From assembly GCA_017512365.1 (NCBI GenBank), contig JAFWGQ010000004.1, positions 1 to 64,000 of the forward strand: a DNA stretch of 64,000 nt, in the 5' to 3' direction. The notes below the pieces were generated by a model that ran no database searches, was not told the origin of the DNA, and saw only the letters and a list, made by a program, of their open reading frames with translations. Positions 16,268 to 23,521 of the stretch are shown one piece after another (the first letter of the stretch is position 1; every line of letters starts with the position of its first letter). Source of the stretch: Mogibacterium sp. (GTDB lineage Bacteria > Bacillota > Clostridia > Peptostreptococcales > Anaerovoracaceae). Position numbers and translations under genes: made by a program.

Positions 16268-17176
16268 TTATTCATCTTTGTAGCCCCAGTTTTTTATGGT
16301 GCGTTCCGAGTCGCGCCAGCCCTCCTTTACCTTCACGAAAAGGCTCAGGAAGACCTTGCATCCCAGAAGCTCCTCTATCTCAAGCCGCGCGGCCTTGCCG
16401 ACTCCTTTGAGCTTGTTGCCGCCCCTGCCTATGATTATCCCCTTGTGCGATTTCTTTTCGCAGTATATCACAGCACCTATCTCGGTCGCCCTGCCCGGTT
16501 CTTCCGGCTCTTTGAACGATTCTATCTCGACAAACACGCCGTGGGGCACCTCGTCTTCGAGGTAGTTCATGAGCTTTTCCCTGATGATCTCGCTGCAGAT
16601 GAACCTGACGGGATCGTCTGTCGCGATATCCTCGGGATAATACATCGGGCCGTCTTCCATGTAGCCGGCAAGACGTTCCCTGAGTTCTTCGACATTGTCT
16701 CCCCTGAGAGCCGATACTCCGTATATATCGTCAAAGAGTCCCGTCTCCTCATATCTGTTGTAAAGCGCCAGATACTGCTCCGGACTCATCAGATCCATCT
16801 TGTTGATCGCAAGAAGCTTCGGAGCCTCGGCGTCTCTGAGTATCCTTATGATGCTCTCGTCGCCCTTTCCGAATTCCATGGTCCCGTCAACGATAAGCAG
16901 GATAACGTCAACTCCGCTGAGCGTATTGATCGCGGTCTCGTTGATCGCGCTGCCCAGTTTGTTATGCGGCTTGTGGATGCCCGGAGTGTCGAGGAATATC
17001 ATCTGAAGTCCTTCTCCGTCTCCGTGCTCCAGGTCCGTATAGATGCCTTTTATTCTGTTGAGTGTGGTCTGCGGCTTGGCCGATGTGATAGCGATCTTTT
17101 CGCCCAGCATCGCATTCATGAGAGTGGACTTGCCCACGTTCGGCCTTCCGGCTATACCGATAAACCCTGATTTCAT
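16268..17176 (-). CDS. era: GTPase Era
   Basis: 302 residues. GTPase motifs: G1 GRPNVGKST, G2 region PQTTLNRIKG, G3 DTPGIH, G4 NKMD. The C-terminal KH domain is seen as IIIGRGGNKLKGVGKAAR. Era binds the 3' end of 16S rRNA and is needed for 30S maturation. It lies 15 bases downstream of ybeY, another rRNA-processing factor. Confidence 0.96.
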   Translation of the reverse strand: MKSGFIGIAGRPNVGKSTLMNAMLGEKIAITSAKPQTTLNRIKGIYTDLEHGDGEGLQMIFLDTPGIHKPHNKLGSAINETAINTLSGVDVILLIVDGTMEFGKGDESIIRILRDAEAPKLLAINKMDLMSPEQYLALYNRYEETGLFDDIYGVSALRGDNVEELRERLAGYMEDGPMYYPEDIATDDPVRFICSEIIREKLMNYLEDEVPHGVFVEIESFKEPEEPGRATEIGAVIYCEKKSHKGIIIGRGGNKLKGVGKAARLEIEELLGCKVFLSLFVKVKEGWRDSERTIKNWGYKDE

Positions 17177-17191
17177 CTGACTGTTATCCCC

Positions 17192-17692
17192 TCACCTTTT
17201 AAGCCCGATCGCTGACAGCACTTCTTCTTCTTTCTTCCTCATCACGGCTTTTTCGCCCTCTTCCATGTGATCATATCCGAAGAGATGCATGACGCTGTGC
17301 ACGAAGAGATAAAGCACCTCGCGGGTGAAGCCTGTGCCGTACTCCCGGGCCTGATCGGCCGCGACATCATAGCAGATGACAACATCGCCGATAAGGGTCC
17401 CCGTCTCTTCATCAAGAAGATCTGCAAGAAGCTCATCGTGTCCAGCGAACTGAGGAAAACTCAGCACGTCGGTCACCTTGTCCCTTTCCCTGTACTCGCG
17501 GTTCAGTTCGAGTATCTCGTCCCTGTCCACGATGGTGACTCCCAGTTCCGGTTCCAGATCCGAAAGGCTCACTCCCTCCGCCGCGAGTTCAGCTCCGAAC
17601 TCGTTTTCCATAGCACGCCCGAAGGCCTGATCCATCAGCTTCCATATCTCGGGCGTCAGCCTGTCGTTTTCATCGCTGTATACAATATGCAT
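17192..17692 (-). CDS. ybeY: Endoribonuclease YbeY
   Basis: 166 residues beginning MHIVYSDENDRLTPEI. The zinc site HxxxHxxxxxH is present as HSVMHLFGYDH near residues 130-140. YbeY takes part in 16S rRNA 3'-end maturation and ribosome quality control. It sits 4 bases after phoH and 15 before era, the conserved phoH-ybeY-era order. Confidence 0.95.
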   Translation of the reverse strand: MHIVYSDENDRLTPEIWKLMDQAFGRAMENEFGAELAAEGVSLSDLEPELGVTIVDRDEILELNREYRERDKVTDVLSFPQFAGHDELLADLLDEETGTLIGDVVICYDVAADQAREYGTGFTREVLYLFVHSVMHLFGYDHMEEGEKAVMRKKEEEVLSAIGLKR

Positions 17693-17696
17693 CTTT

Positions 17697-18689
17697 CTAC
17701 CTGCTGCTTACCTTGTCGCCCTTTACCTGGCTTCTGCTCCTGACCCTGCTGTCGTAGGCGTCATACGCCCTGATGATGCGCTTCACAAGCTCGTGCCTGA
17801 TGACGTCCACTTCGCTGAAGGTATTGAACTTTATTCCTTCCACGCCCTTCAGTATCTTCTGAGCTTCCATCAGGCCGGACCTTGTGCCCGACGGCAGATC
17901 GATCTGGGTGATGTCTCCGGTGACGACGACTTTTGAGTTGAAGCCCATCCTTGTCAGGAACATCTTCATCTGCTCGCGCGTGGTATTCTGCGCCTCATCG
18001 AGTATTATAAAGGCGTTGTCGAGCGTACGGCCCCTCATGTACGCGAGCGGCACTACCTCGATCACGCCCTTTTCCCTGAGCCTCATCGCCGCCTCGATCC
18101 CGAGCACGTCATAGAGCGCGTCGTACAGCGGCCTGAGATAAGGATCTACCTTCTCCTGCATGTCGCCAGGGAGGAAGCCAAGCCTCTCGCCCGCCTCGAC
18201 AGCCGGTCTTGTGAGTATGATCCTTTCGATCTCCTTGCTCTTGTATGCGTTGATCGCCATGGCGCACGCGAGGTACGTCTTGCCTGTGCCCGCCGGTCCT
18301 ATGCCGAACACCATGTCGGTCTTTCTGATGTTGTCCACATATTCCTTCTGAGCCTGAGTCTTGGGACGAAGCGGTCTGCCGGTATGCGTATAGCAGATGA
18401 TGTCCTTTGACGTGGACTTCTCATCAAATTCCCTGCCGCCGGCTTCCATCTCGATGAGATACCCGAGCTTCTGAGCGTCTATCTCAGGCTCTATGGTCAG
18501 GGTCTCGATCAGCCTTGCGATGATACGCGCCGCAAGCTCGGGATTCCTGCCTCTTATGGTCAGCACCCCGTTTCTGAATGACATCTCCGTGCCGGTGTAC
18601 TTTTCTACAGAGCGGATATTGGAGTCATAATTGCCGAACAGGCCCTGTACATCGATCTCTTCCGGTATGTTTAGCTTGAATTCTTCCAT
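17697..18689 (-). CDS. phoH: PhoH family ATPase (PhoH/YbeZ-like)
   Basis: 330 residues. A KH-like N-terminal region (about 1-110) is followed by the PhoH ATPase domain with Walker A GPAGTGKTYLA and Walker B FIILDEAQN. The GDITQIDLP and RSGL segments are also typical. PhoH-like proteins are linked to RNA metabolism and commonly act with YbeY; the exact reaction is not settled. The C terminus is basic (RSQVKGDKVSSR). Confidence 0.93.
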   Translation of the reverse strand: MEEFKLNIPEEIDVQGLFGNYDSNIRSVEKYTGTEMSFRNGVLTIRGRNPELAARIIARLIETLTIEPEIDAQKLGYLIEMEAGGREFDEKSTSKDIICYTHTGRPLRPKTQAQKEYVDNIRKTDMVFGIGPAGTGKTYLACAMAINAYKSKEIERIILTRPAVEAGERLGFLPGDMQEKVDPYLRPLYDALYDVLGIEAAMRLREKGVIEVVPLAYMRGRTLDNAFIILDEAQNTTREQMKMFLTRMGFNSKVVVTGDITQIDLPSGTRSGLMEAQKILKGVEGIKFNTFSEVDVIRHELVKRIIRAYDAYDSRVRSRSQVKGDKVSSR

Positions 18690-18705
18690 CTATGCCTTTC
18701 TGGTC

Positions 18706-19161
18706 TTACTTGCCGCTGAGGAATTCTTTGACCGCCTTGTTGACAGCAGATCCGTCCGCCTTGTCTTTCAGCTCTGCCATCACGCCCTTCATGAGAGCTC
18801 CCATGTTCTTCATGTCGCCCTCGATGCCGAGCTTTCCTGCGATCTCCTTTACCTTTGCTCTGATCTCTTCCTCGCCCATCTCTTCAGGCAGATAGCTCTG
18901 GAGGATCTCTATCTCCTTCTTGTAGCCCTCGACCATGTCGTCTCTGCCGGCCTTTGCGAAGTCGGCAAGAGCGTCAGTCCTCATCTTGACCTGTTTCTTT
19001 ATGATCTTGACGATGTCCGCGTCATCTTCTAGCTCGACTCTCTGGTCGATCTCGTACTGCTTGACGGCGGCTCTGACCATGTTCACGGTGTTCTTCTTTA
19101 CCGCGTCGGCGCTCTTCATGGCGTCCTTGTAATCCTGCATCAGCTGTTCCTTTAAACCCAT
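18706..19161 (-). CDS. yqeY: YqeY/GatB-like domain protein
   Basis: 151 residues from ATG 19161 (MGLKEQLMQDYKDAMKS), which is 10 bases from AAAGGAGTG; an upstream GTG overlaps the ribosome site and is less likely. The family shows LPEEMGEEEI and the C-terminal GatB/YqeY tRNA-binding-like domain. It is thought to bind tRNA or assist amidotransferase-like reactions; its role is unproved. It follows rpsU, a frequent neighbour in Firmicutes. Confidence 0.92.
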   Translation of the reverse strand: MGLKEQLMQDYKDAMKSADAVKKNTVNMVRAAVKQYEIDQRVELEDDADIVKIIKKQVKMRTDALADFAKAGRDDMVEGYKKEIEILQSYLPEEMGEEEIRAKVKEIAGKLGIEGDMKNMGALMKGVMAELKDKADGSAVNKAVKEFLSGK

Positions 19162-19232
19162 TTTGTTCACTCCTTTATTGATCCGTTGTTTATCGTTGAT
19201 ACACAGACACCGTGAGCCGGGTGTCCGGTGAA

Positions 19233-19266
19233 AGAAAAATGCGAACCGTGACAGCAGGTTCGCATC
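19233..19266 (-). terminator. Terminator downstream of rpsU
   Basis: GATGCGAACC-TGCTGTCAC-GGTTCGCAT followed by TTTTTCTTTC on the minus strand, 12 bases after the rpsU stop: a classical intrinsic terminator. Read-through or another promoter is needed for yqeY. Confidence 0.88.
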
Positions 19267-19277
19267 CTCATTTGCTA

Positions 19278-19457
19278 TTAATACTTGCGAGCTTTCTTGC
19301 GAGCAGCCTCAGACTTTTTCTTACGTCTTACGCTTGGCTTCTCATAGTGCTCTCTCTTGCGCAGCTCTGCCATGACGCCATCGCGAGCGCAAGATCTCTT
19401 AAATCTCTTAAGAGCACTCTCCAGGCTCTCGTTTTCTCTTACGACTACCTGTGCCAT
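19278..19457 (-). CDS. rpsU: 30S ribosomal protein S21
   Basis: 59 residues: [19 protein letters not shown], then [13 protein letters not shown], then a strongly basic end ([20 protein letters not shown]). Length and the basic tail match bacterial S21, which binds near the anti-Shine-Dalgarno region of 16S rRNA. GGAGGTGAG is upstream of the ATG. The gene has its own sigma-A-type promoter inside the end of nnr, a structured leader and its own terminator, so it is a nearly independent unit inside the block. Confidence 0.97.
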   Translation of the reverse strand: MAQVVVRENESLESALKRFKRSCARDGVMAELRKREHYEKPSVRRKKKSEAARKKARKY

Positions 19458-19491
19458 ATTCTTGTCTCACCTCCTGTCGCCATTGGATTTA

Positions 19492-19537
19492 TGCGGTTCT
19501 GGCCATGGGGTCTGTCCCCCTGGCCATATCGACCGCA
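19492..19537 (-). promoter_or_regulatory. Structured leader RNA of rpsU
   Basis: Between the promoter and the ribosome site the transcript can form nested stems: outer TGCGGT/ACCGCA, inner TGGCCA/TGGCCA and GGGG/CCCC closing an ACAGA loop. It is compact and well paired. It may be an autoregulatory S21-binding site or a stability element (inference). Confidence 0.5.
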
Positions 19538-19545
19538 ACGCAGTG

Positions 19546-19574
19546 ATTGTACTACGCTCAGAACAGATTGTCAA
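19546..19574 (-). promoter_or_regulatory. Promoter of rpsU
   Basis: TTGACA (19574-19569), 17-base spacer, TACAAT (19551-19546) on the minus strand. The -35 box overlaps the last codons of nnr. The match to sigma-A consensus is nearly perfect. Confidence 0.85.
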
Positions 19575-21078
19575 TAATATCTCCCGCCATCATTTTTCTT
19601 CTTGAGTCGCCGTCACGAGCGTACTTTTCGGCAGCCTTGCCGTGCAGCATCACGCCGTAGAGGAGACTAGTGTCGAGCGAATTGCCCTGCGCGATGAGCG
19701 ATGCGATTACTCCCGCCAGGACATCTCCCGATCCCGCCGTAGCGAGACCTGAATTGCCCACTGTATTTATGAACAGATTGCAGCCGGTCCCCTTGTCCAT
19801 CAGGGATATGAGAGACACGTCGGATTTGACCACCATGCTGACTTCGAACTTCTCCGAGAACTTTCTTGTGTACGGGATCCTGTTTCTTGCGACCACGTTC
19901 ACGTCTTCTCCGCAGAGCCTTGCCATCTCTCCGAGGTGAGGCGTTATGACGCACGGACATCTCCTCTTGCGGAGCGACTTCAGGTTCTTTGAGATCAGAT
20001 TCAGCGCTCCGGCATCGAATACAGCCGGCTTCCTGCCTGCAAGGATCTGCTTTACGAGCAGTCTTCCGACCGAGTCCTCCCTCAGGCCCGGGCCGATCAG
20101 GAGAACGTCCACGCTCGCCGCAAAGCCCTCAAATGCTCCGAGCACATCATCCGGCTTGTACGGCACCGCGATGGCTTCGGGTATGGATACATTGCAGAAC
20201 CCCGTGTACTTGCTCGGGCAGAATACCCTCACGAGTCCGCAGCCCGTCCTGTACGCGGCCTTGGCCGCCAGCATGCCCGCTCCGAGCATCCCGTTCGAGC
20301 TGATGATGACTCCGACCGTGCCGAAGGTCCCTTTGTGTCCGCTCTCCGTCCTCGGTATGAGAGCTCTGTCTATGGTATCCTCGAGGAACCCGGAATCGAG
20401 CACCTCGAGTTTATCGGTAACATTATCGTATCCGTCAGGCATCAGGCCTATGTCCACTACCCTGACCTCGCCGCAGCATTCCCTGCCGGCGCCGAAGAAC
20501 ATTCCTGTCTTGTAGCTTCCGAAGGTGACCGTGAGATCGGCCCTTATGGATTCTCCCATGATCAGGCCGCTCGTCGCGTTAAGACCCGTCGGGATGTCCA
20601 CGGAGACCTTGATCCCTGACTTCGAATTGATGTACTTTACGAGCCTGATATCGTCATCGGAGAGGACCTTGTTGAGCCCGATCCCGTACATGCCGTCCAC
20701 TATGCAGTCATAGCGCGAGTTGAGCACGCTGCGCTCGATGCCGCGGAGGCCCGATATCCTCACATCAGGATGCGCGTTCGCGAGAATGCTCATCTGCCTC
20801 TTGAACTCGCTGCCTGCCCTGTTGATGTCGCCCGTGAAGTGCAGATCGATCTTTTCATAGCCCTTCTGGGCGAGCCATCTTGCCGCAGCGATCGCGTCTC
20901 CGCCGTTGTTTCCGTGACCGGCAAGGATGAGTATCCTGGCGGATCTGTCTGGGATCTTCTCCGCCACTGCATCAGCGACTCCCCTGGCAGCGTTCTCCAT
21001 GAGAACGACGCCGGGAAGCCCTGCCTGCATGGAATAATCATCCATGTATTTCATTCCTTTTGCCGTCAGTGCGAACAT
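19558..21078 (-). CDS. nnr: Bifunctional NAD(P)H-hydrate epimerase/dehydratase
   Basis: 506 residues with both domains of the repair enzyme. The N-terminal epimerase domain (YjeF_N-like, about 1-215) shows LMENAARGVADAV, LAGHGNNGGDAIAAARWL and VDIPTGLNATSG. The C-terminal ADP-dependent dehydratase domain shows GHKGTFGTVGVI, ITPHLGEMARL and GSGDVLAGVIASL. It repairs hydrated NADH and NADPH. AGGAGGG precedes the ATG. The gene lies between the PyrK-like gene and rpsU and does not carry the TsaE or Alr neighbours seen in some genomes. Confidence 0.95.
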   Translation of the reverse strand: MFALTAKGMKYMDDYSMQAGLPGVVLMENAARGVADAVAEKIPDRSARILILAGHGNNGGDAIAAARWLAQKGYEKIDLHFTGDINRAGSEFKRQMSILANAHPDVRISGLRGIERSVLNSRYDCIVDGMYGIGLNKVLSDDDIRLVKYINSKSGIKVSVDIPTGLNATSGLIMGESIRADLTVTFGSYKTGMFFGAGRECCGEVRVVDIGLMPDGYDNVTDKLEVLDSGFLEDTIDRALIPRTESGHKGTFGTVGVIISSNGMLGAGMLAAKAAYRTGCGLVRVFCPSKYTGFCNVSIPEAIAVPYKPDDVLGAFEGFAASVDVLLIGPGLREDSVGRLLVKQILAGRKPAVFDAGALNLISKNLKSLRKRRCPCVITPHLGEMARLCGEDVNVVARNRIPYTRKFSEKFEVSMVVKSDVSLISLMDKGTGCNLFINTVGNSGLATAGSGDVLAGVIASLIAQGNSLDTSLLYGVMLHGKAAEKYARDGDSRRKMMAGDIIDNLF

Positions 21079-21090
21079 CGACGATCCCTC

Positions 21091-21816
21091 CTAAGCGATA
21101 TTGTCCCAGTCTATTATGTTCTTGTCGAAAACAGGCCCGGCATCGCTGCAGTTCAGTCTGCCCAGCTTTGTTTCGATGAAGCAGTCATCGTAATCAGCCG
21201 ATTCGGCGAGCACAGTGCTGCTGAGACTGAACTGACCGTTCTCTGCCCTGTCCGCGAGTTCCTTCAGCATGTCGAGCGAACCTCCCGCGCAGACATACGG
21301 GGCCTTCCTTATGACATCGGAAGCCTTCCCCTCTCTGCCGTTGCTGCCGTCCTGCGTCAGCACCTCGATCTCGTTCACGAGGTTCCTGAAGCTCTCAAGC
21401 ATGTAGATATCCTGCTTCGTCGGATAACTCAGCACGAGCTTGCACCTTACGCCGCGCATCAAAAGACTGCGGGCAAGGCCCAGCATCTCAGGGATACCCA
21501 TATCATCTGCCACCAGATACACCTCATCCGGCATGGCCTCGAGATCGAAGCCGTTGCCCAGTCCGGTGTTTACCAGGACTTCATCTCCCGGCATGAGAGA
21601 AGCAAGCACGCTGCTCTCTTTCCCTTCTGCCGGAAACACTATCGTGAATCTGTTGCTGTCGAAGTCGCATACCTGGTAAGGTCTGCGCATTCCGCCCGCT
21701 TCTATCATCGCGTACTGACCGGGGAGGCTGAAATCGCACTCACCCATGTCGATAGTCATCTTGTGGATGTCACGAACAAGATTGTCGTTCTGTACGACTT
21801 TAGCAATCTTTTTCAT
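21091..21816 (-). CDS. PyrK-like ferredoxin reductase-fold flavoprotein lacking the usual 2Fe-2S cysteines
   Basis: 241 residues with the plan of dihydroorotate dehydrogenase electron-transfer subunits: an FAD-binding barrel (GQYAMIEAGGMRRPYQVCDF), GDEVLVNTGLGNGFDL, and a C-terminal AGGSLDMLKEL followed by SDAGPVFDKNIIDWDN. In PyrK the segment before that end carries four cysteines for a 2Fe-2S cluster. Here it reads TVLAESADYDDCFIETK and LNCSDAGPVF, leaving two cysteines. Electron transfer through a normal cluster is therefore doubtful. It is next to nnr, not pyrD, so a role in dihydroorotate oxidation is unsupported. It may be a repurposed flavoprotein (inference). Confidence 0.75.
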   Translation of the reverse strand: MKKIAKVVQNDNLVRDIHKMTIDMGECDFSLPGQYAMIEAGGMRRPYQVCDFDSNRFTIVFPAEGKESSVLASLMPGDEVLVNTGLGNGFDLEAMPDEVYLVADDMGIPEMLGLARSLLMRGVRCKLVLSYPTKQDIYMLESFRNLVNEIEVLTQDGSNGREGKASDVIRKAPYVCAGGSLDMLKELADRAENGQFSLSSTVLAESADYDDCFIETKLGRLNCSDAGPVFDKNIIDWDNIA

Positions 21817-21865
21817 CTATAAAGCTTATTTCCTTGATCTGTTATTTCTCTGTCCCTGTATAATT

Positions 21866-22879
21866 TTATTTTGAAGCCTTTTTGACAGCCCCGATGATCT
21901 CGGCTTTTGTCATCCCTGCGTTCACATTTACGCCGAGCTTCGCTGCAGCTTCAAGCAGCTCATCCTTCTTCATGGACATGTCTGCCTTTACTGCTGCCGG
22001 TTCTTCATCCATGTCGAGTCTGATCGTCGGCCTGGTATTTCCCGCAGGAGCCGGCGCTGGGGTCGGTGCAGGCGCAGGTGCTGCAGGGACCGGTGCCGGC
22101 CCTCTGTTTGCAGGAGGCACAGCTGTCGGTGCAGGCGCTGCTGCCGGCCCTCCGTTTACAGGAGGCACAGCCGTCGGTGCAGACGCTGCTGCCGGTCCTC
22201 CGTTTGCAGGAGGCACAGCCGTCGGGGCAGAAGCTGCTGCCGGCCCTCTGTTTGCAGGAGGCACAGCTGACGGTGCAGGCGCTGCTGTCGGCCCTCCGTT
22301 TACAGGAGGCACAGCCGTCGGTGCAGGCACTGCTGCAGTCGCTCTGTTTGCAGGAGGCGCAGCTGCCGGTGTCGGTGCCGGCGTGTTCTGCACTCCGGCC
22401 GGACCTGAGAAGCTCAGATCCACAACGTATGTGTCCATGATCTTGTCATGCCAGGCTCTGTGTCTCTCATCGACAAGTATCCAGATATATCCGAGCAGAA
22501 GCACGTTCGATGCCTGCTTTACGATGCATTCTCTGTAAAGCATCCTCCAGAATCCGAGCGGCTTTCCGTCGAAGCTCGACACGACCTGGAGTCCGAGCAG
22601 CTTCTTTCCGATGCTGGCGGATCTGGAGTAGAATATGCATTCCACGACAATATATGCCAGCATAAGCAGACCTGCGATTGCTGCTGCGATGGCGGAGCCG
22701 GAGGACTGTTCATAATATCCGTATCCGAATCCGCTGTTGTAGCCGTAATAGCTGTATGAGTTCCGTTTCGAAGCGGCGATCAAAAGAATGATATATAGTA
22801 TGGCCGGGATAGCTCCGTCGATGCATGCAGCACCGAATCTTCTTCCCGGCTTTGCGAGTTTCATTCTTATTTTTGCCAT
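21866..22879 (-). CDS. RDD family membrane protein with Ala/Pro-rich repeats and a Rho-N-like tail
   Basis: 337 residues. The N-terminal RDD domain (about 1-155) begins KPGRRFGAACIDGAIPA and ends HRAWHDKIMDTYVVD, with two to three membrane helices and a Tyr/Gly-rich loop (SYSYYGYNSGFGYGYYEQSS). Residues about 165-285 are a repeat region of 16-residue units such as PTAVPPANGGPAAASA. A short C-terminal helical module (KKDELLEAAAKLGV, MTKAEIIGAVKKA) resembles a Rho-termination-factor N or SAP-like motif. RDD proteins are poorly understood; some act as transporters. GGAGAAG precedes the ATG. Confidence 0.82.
   Translation of the reverse strand: MAKIRMKLAKPGRRFGAACIDGAIPAILYIILLIAASKRNSYSYYGYNSGFGYGYYEQSSGSAIAAAIAGLLMLAYIVVECIFYSRSASIGKKLLGLQVVSSFDGKPLGFWRMLYRECIVKQASNVLLLGYIWILVDERHRAWHDKIMDTYVVDLSFSGPAGVQNTPAPTPAAAPPANRATAAVPAPTAVPPVNGGPTAAPAPSAVPPANRGPAAASAPTAVPPANGGPAAASAPTAVPPVNGGPAAAPAPTAVPPANRGPAPVPAAPAPAPTPAPAPAGNTRPTIRLDMDEEPAAVKADMSMKKDELLEAAAKLGVNVNAGMTKAEIIGAVKKASK
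22096..22382 (-). repeat. 48-bp minisatellite in the RDD protein gene
   Basis: Six imperfect tandem 48-bp units spanning the Ala/Pro-rich region, each containing CTCTGTTTGCAGGAGGC or the close variant CTCCGTTTACAGGAGGC. The unit length is a multiple of three, so copy-number change would lengthen or shorten the linker without frameshift. Confidence 0.9.
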
Positions 22880-22984
22880 TGTGATCTTCTCCTTTTAAGA
22901 ATTGTTATCCGATTTAGTATAACACTTCTTAAAGTGAATCATGCATAGAAATAGCAAATTTAATTGTTTTTAATAAGAACGAGG

Positions 22985-23404
22985 CTAGTCCTCATGCGGC
23001 TCGAATCCCACAAGACTTTCAGGCATCGGTCTGCCGCTCTTGTTATAGTAGTCGACCATTGCCGCCTTGATGGCGTCCTCTGCCAGTACCGAACAATGGA
23101 TTTTCCTCGCCGGAAGTCCGTCCAGCGCCTCGACTACAGCCTTGTTCGTCAGCTCGAGCGCCTCATCGAGACTCTTTCCCTTGATGAGCTCTGTGGCCAT
23201 CGAGCTTGTGGCGATGGCGCTGCCGCAGCCGAAGGTCTTGAACTTTACATCCTTGATCCTGTCGTCCTCGACCTTTATGTACATCTTCATGATGTCTCCG
23301 CAGAGCGGATTCCCGACTTCGCCGATACCGTCCGCATCTTCTATAACACCGACGTTGCGCGGGTTTTCAAAGTGATCCATTACCTTATCTGTATATAGTG
23401 ACAT
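22985..23404 (-). CDS. iscU: Iron-sulfur cluster scaffold IscU/NifU-like
   Basis: 139 residues beginning MSLYTDKVMDHFENPRNVG. The three cluster-binding cysteines are in NPLCGDI, TFGCGSA and IHCSVLAEDA. It assembles Fe-S clusters from sulfur supplied by the cysteine desulfurase encoded just upstream. AAAGGAG lies before the ATG. Between nifS and this gene are two copies of a TGTAAAG-N4-CTTTACA palindrome, the nearer ending 19 bases before the start. Confidence 0.95.
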   Translation of the reverse strand: MSLYTDKVMDHFENPRNVGVIEDADGIGEVGNPLCGDIMKMYIKVEDDRIKDVKFKTFGCGSAIATSSMATELIKGKSLDEALELTNKAVVEALDGLPARKIHCSVLAEDAIKAAMVDYYNKSGRPMPESLVGFEPHED

Positions 23405-23422
23405 TTCCTGCTCCTTTCATTA

Positions 23423-23440
23423 TGTAAAGCATCCTTTACA
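23423..23440. repeat. Palindrome TGTAAAG-N4-CTTTACA, copy 2
   Basis: TGTAAAG-CATC-CTTTACA, immediately upstream of the iscU ribosome site. It forms a tandem pair with copy 3, whose centre is 35 bases away. Confidence 0.7.
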
Positions 23441-23457
23441 TCTGTTCTGCGTCAATG

Positions 23458-23475
23458 TGTAAAGTTTTCTTTACA
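23458..23475. repeat. Palindrome TGTAAAG-N4-CTTTACA, copy 3
   Basis: TGTAAAG-TTTT-CTTTACA in the nifS-iscU spacer, 46 bases after the nifS stop. Both arms are identical to copy 2 while the spacer differs, as expected for a protein-binding site or a mobile palindrome. Confidence 0.7.
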
Positions 23476-23521
23476 TACGTTACATTCTCAACTTTCTCCG
23501 GCGGTATCGTCACCGCGCCGT

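Noticed and set aside
22096-22382. Regular 48-bp repeats as a CRISPR
   Set aside because: There are no unique spacers; the units are contiguous, coding and in frame.
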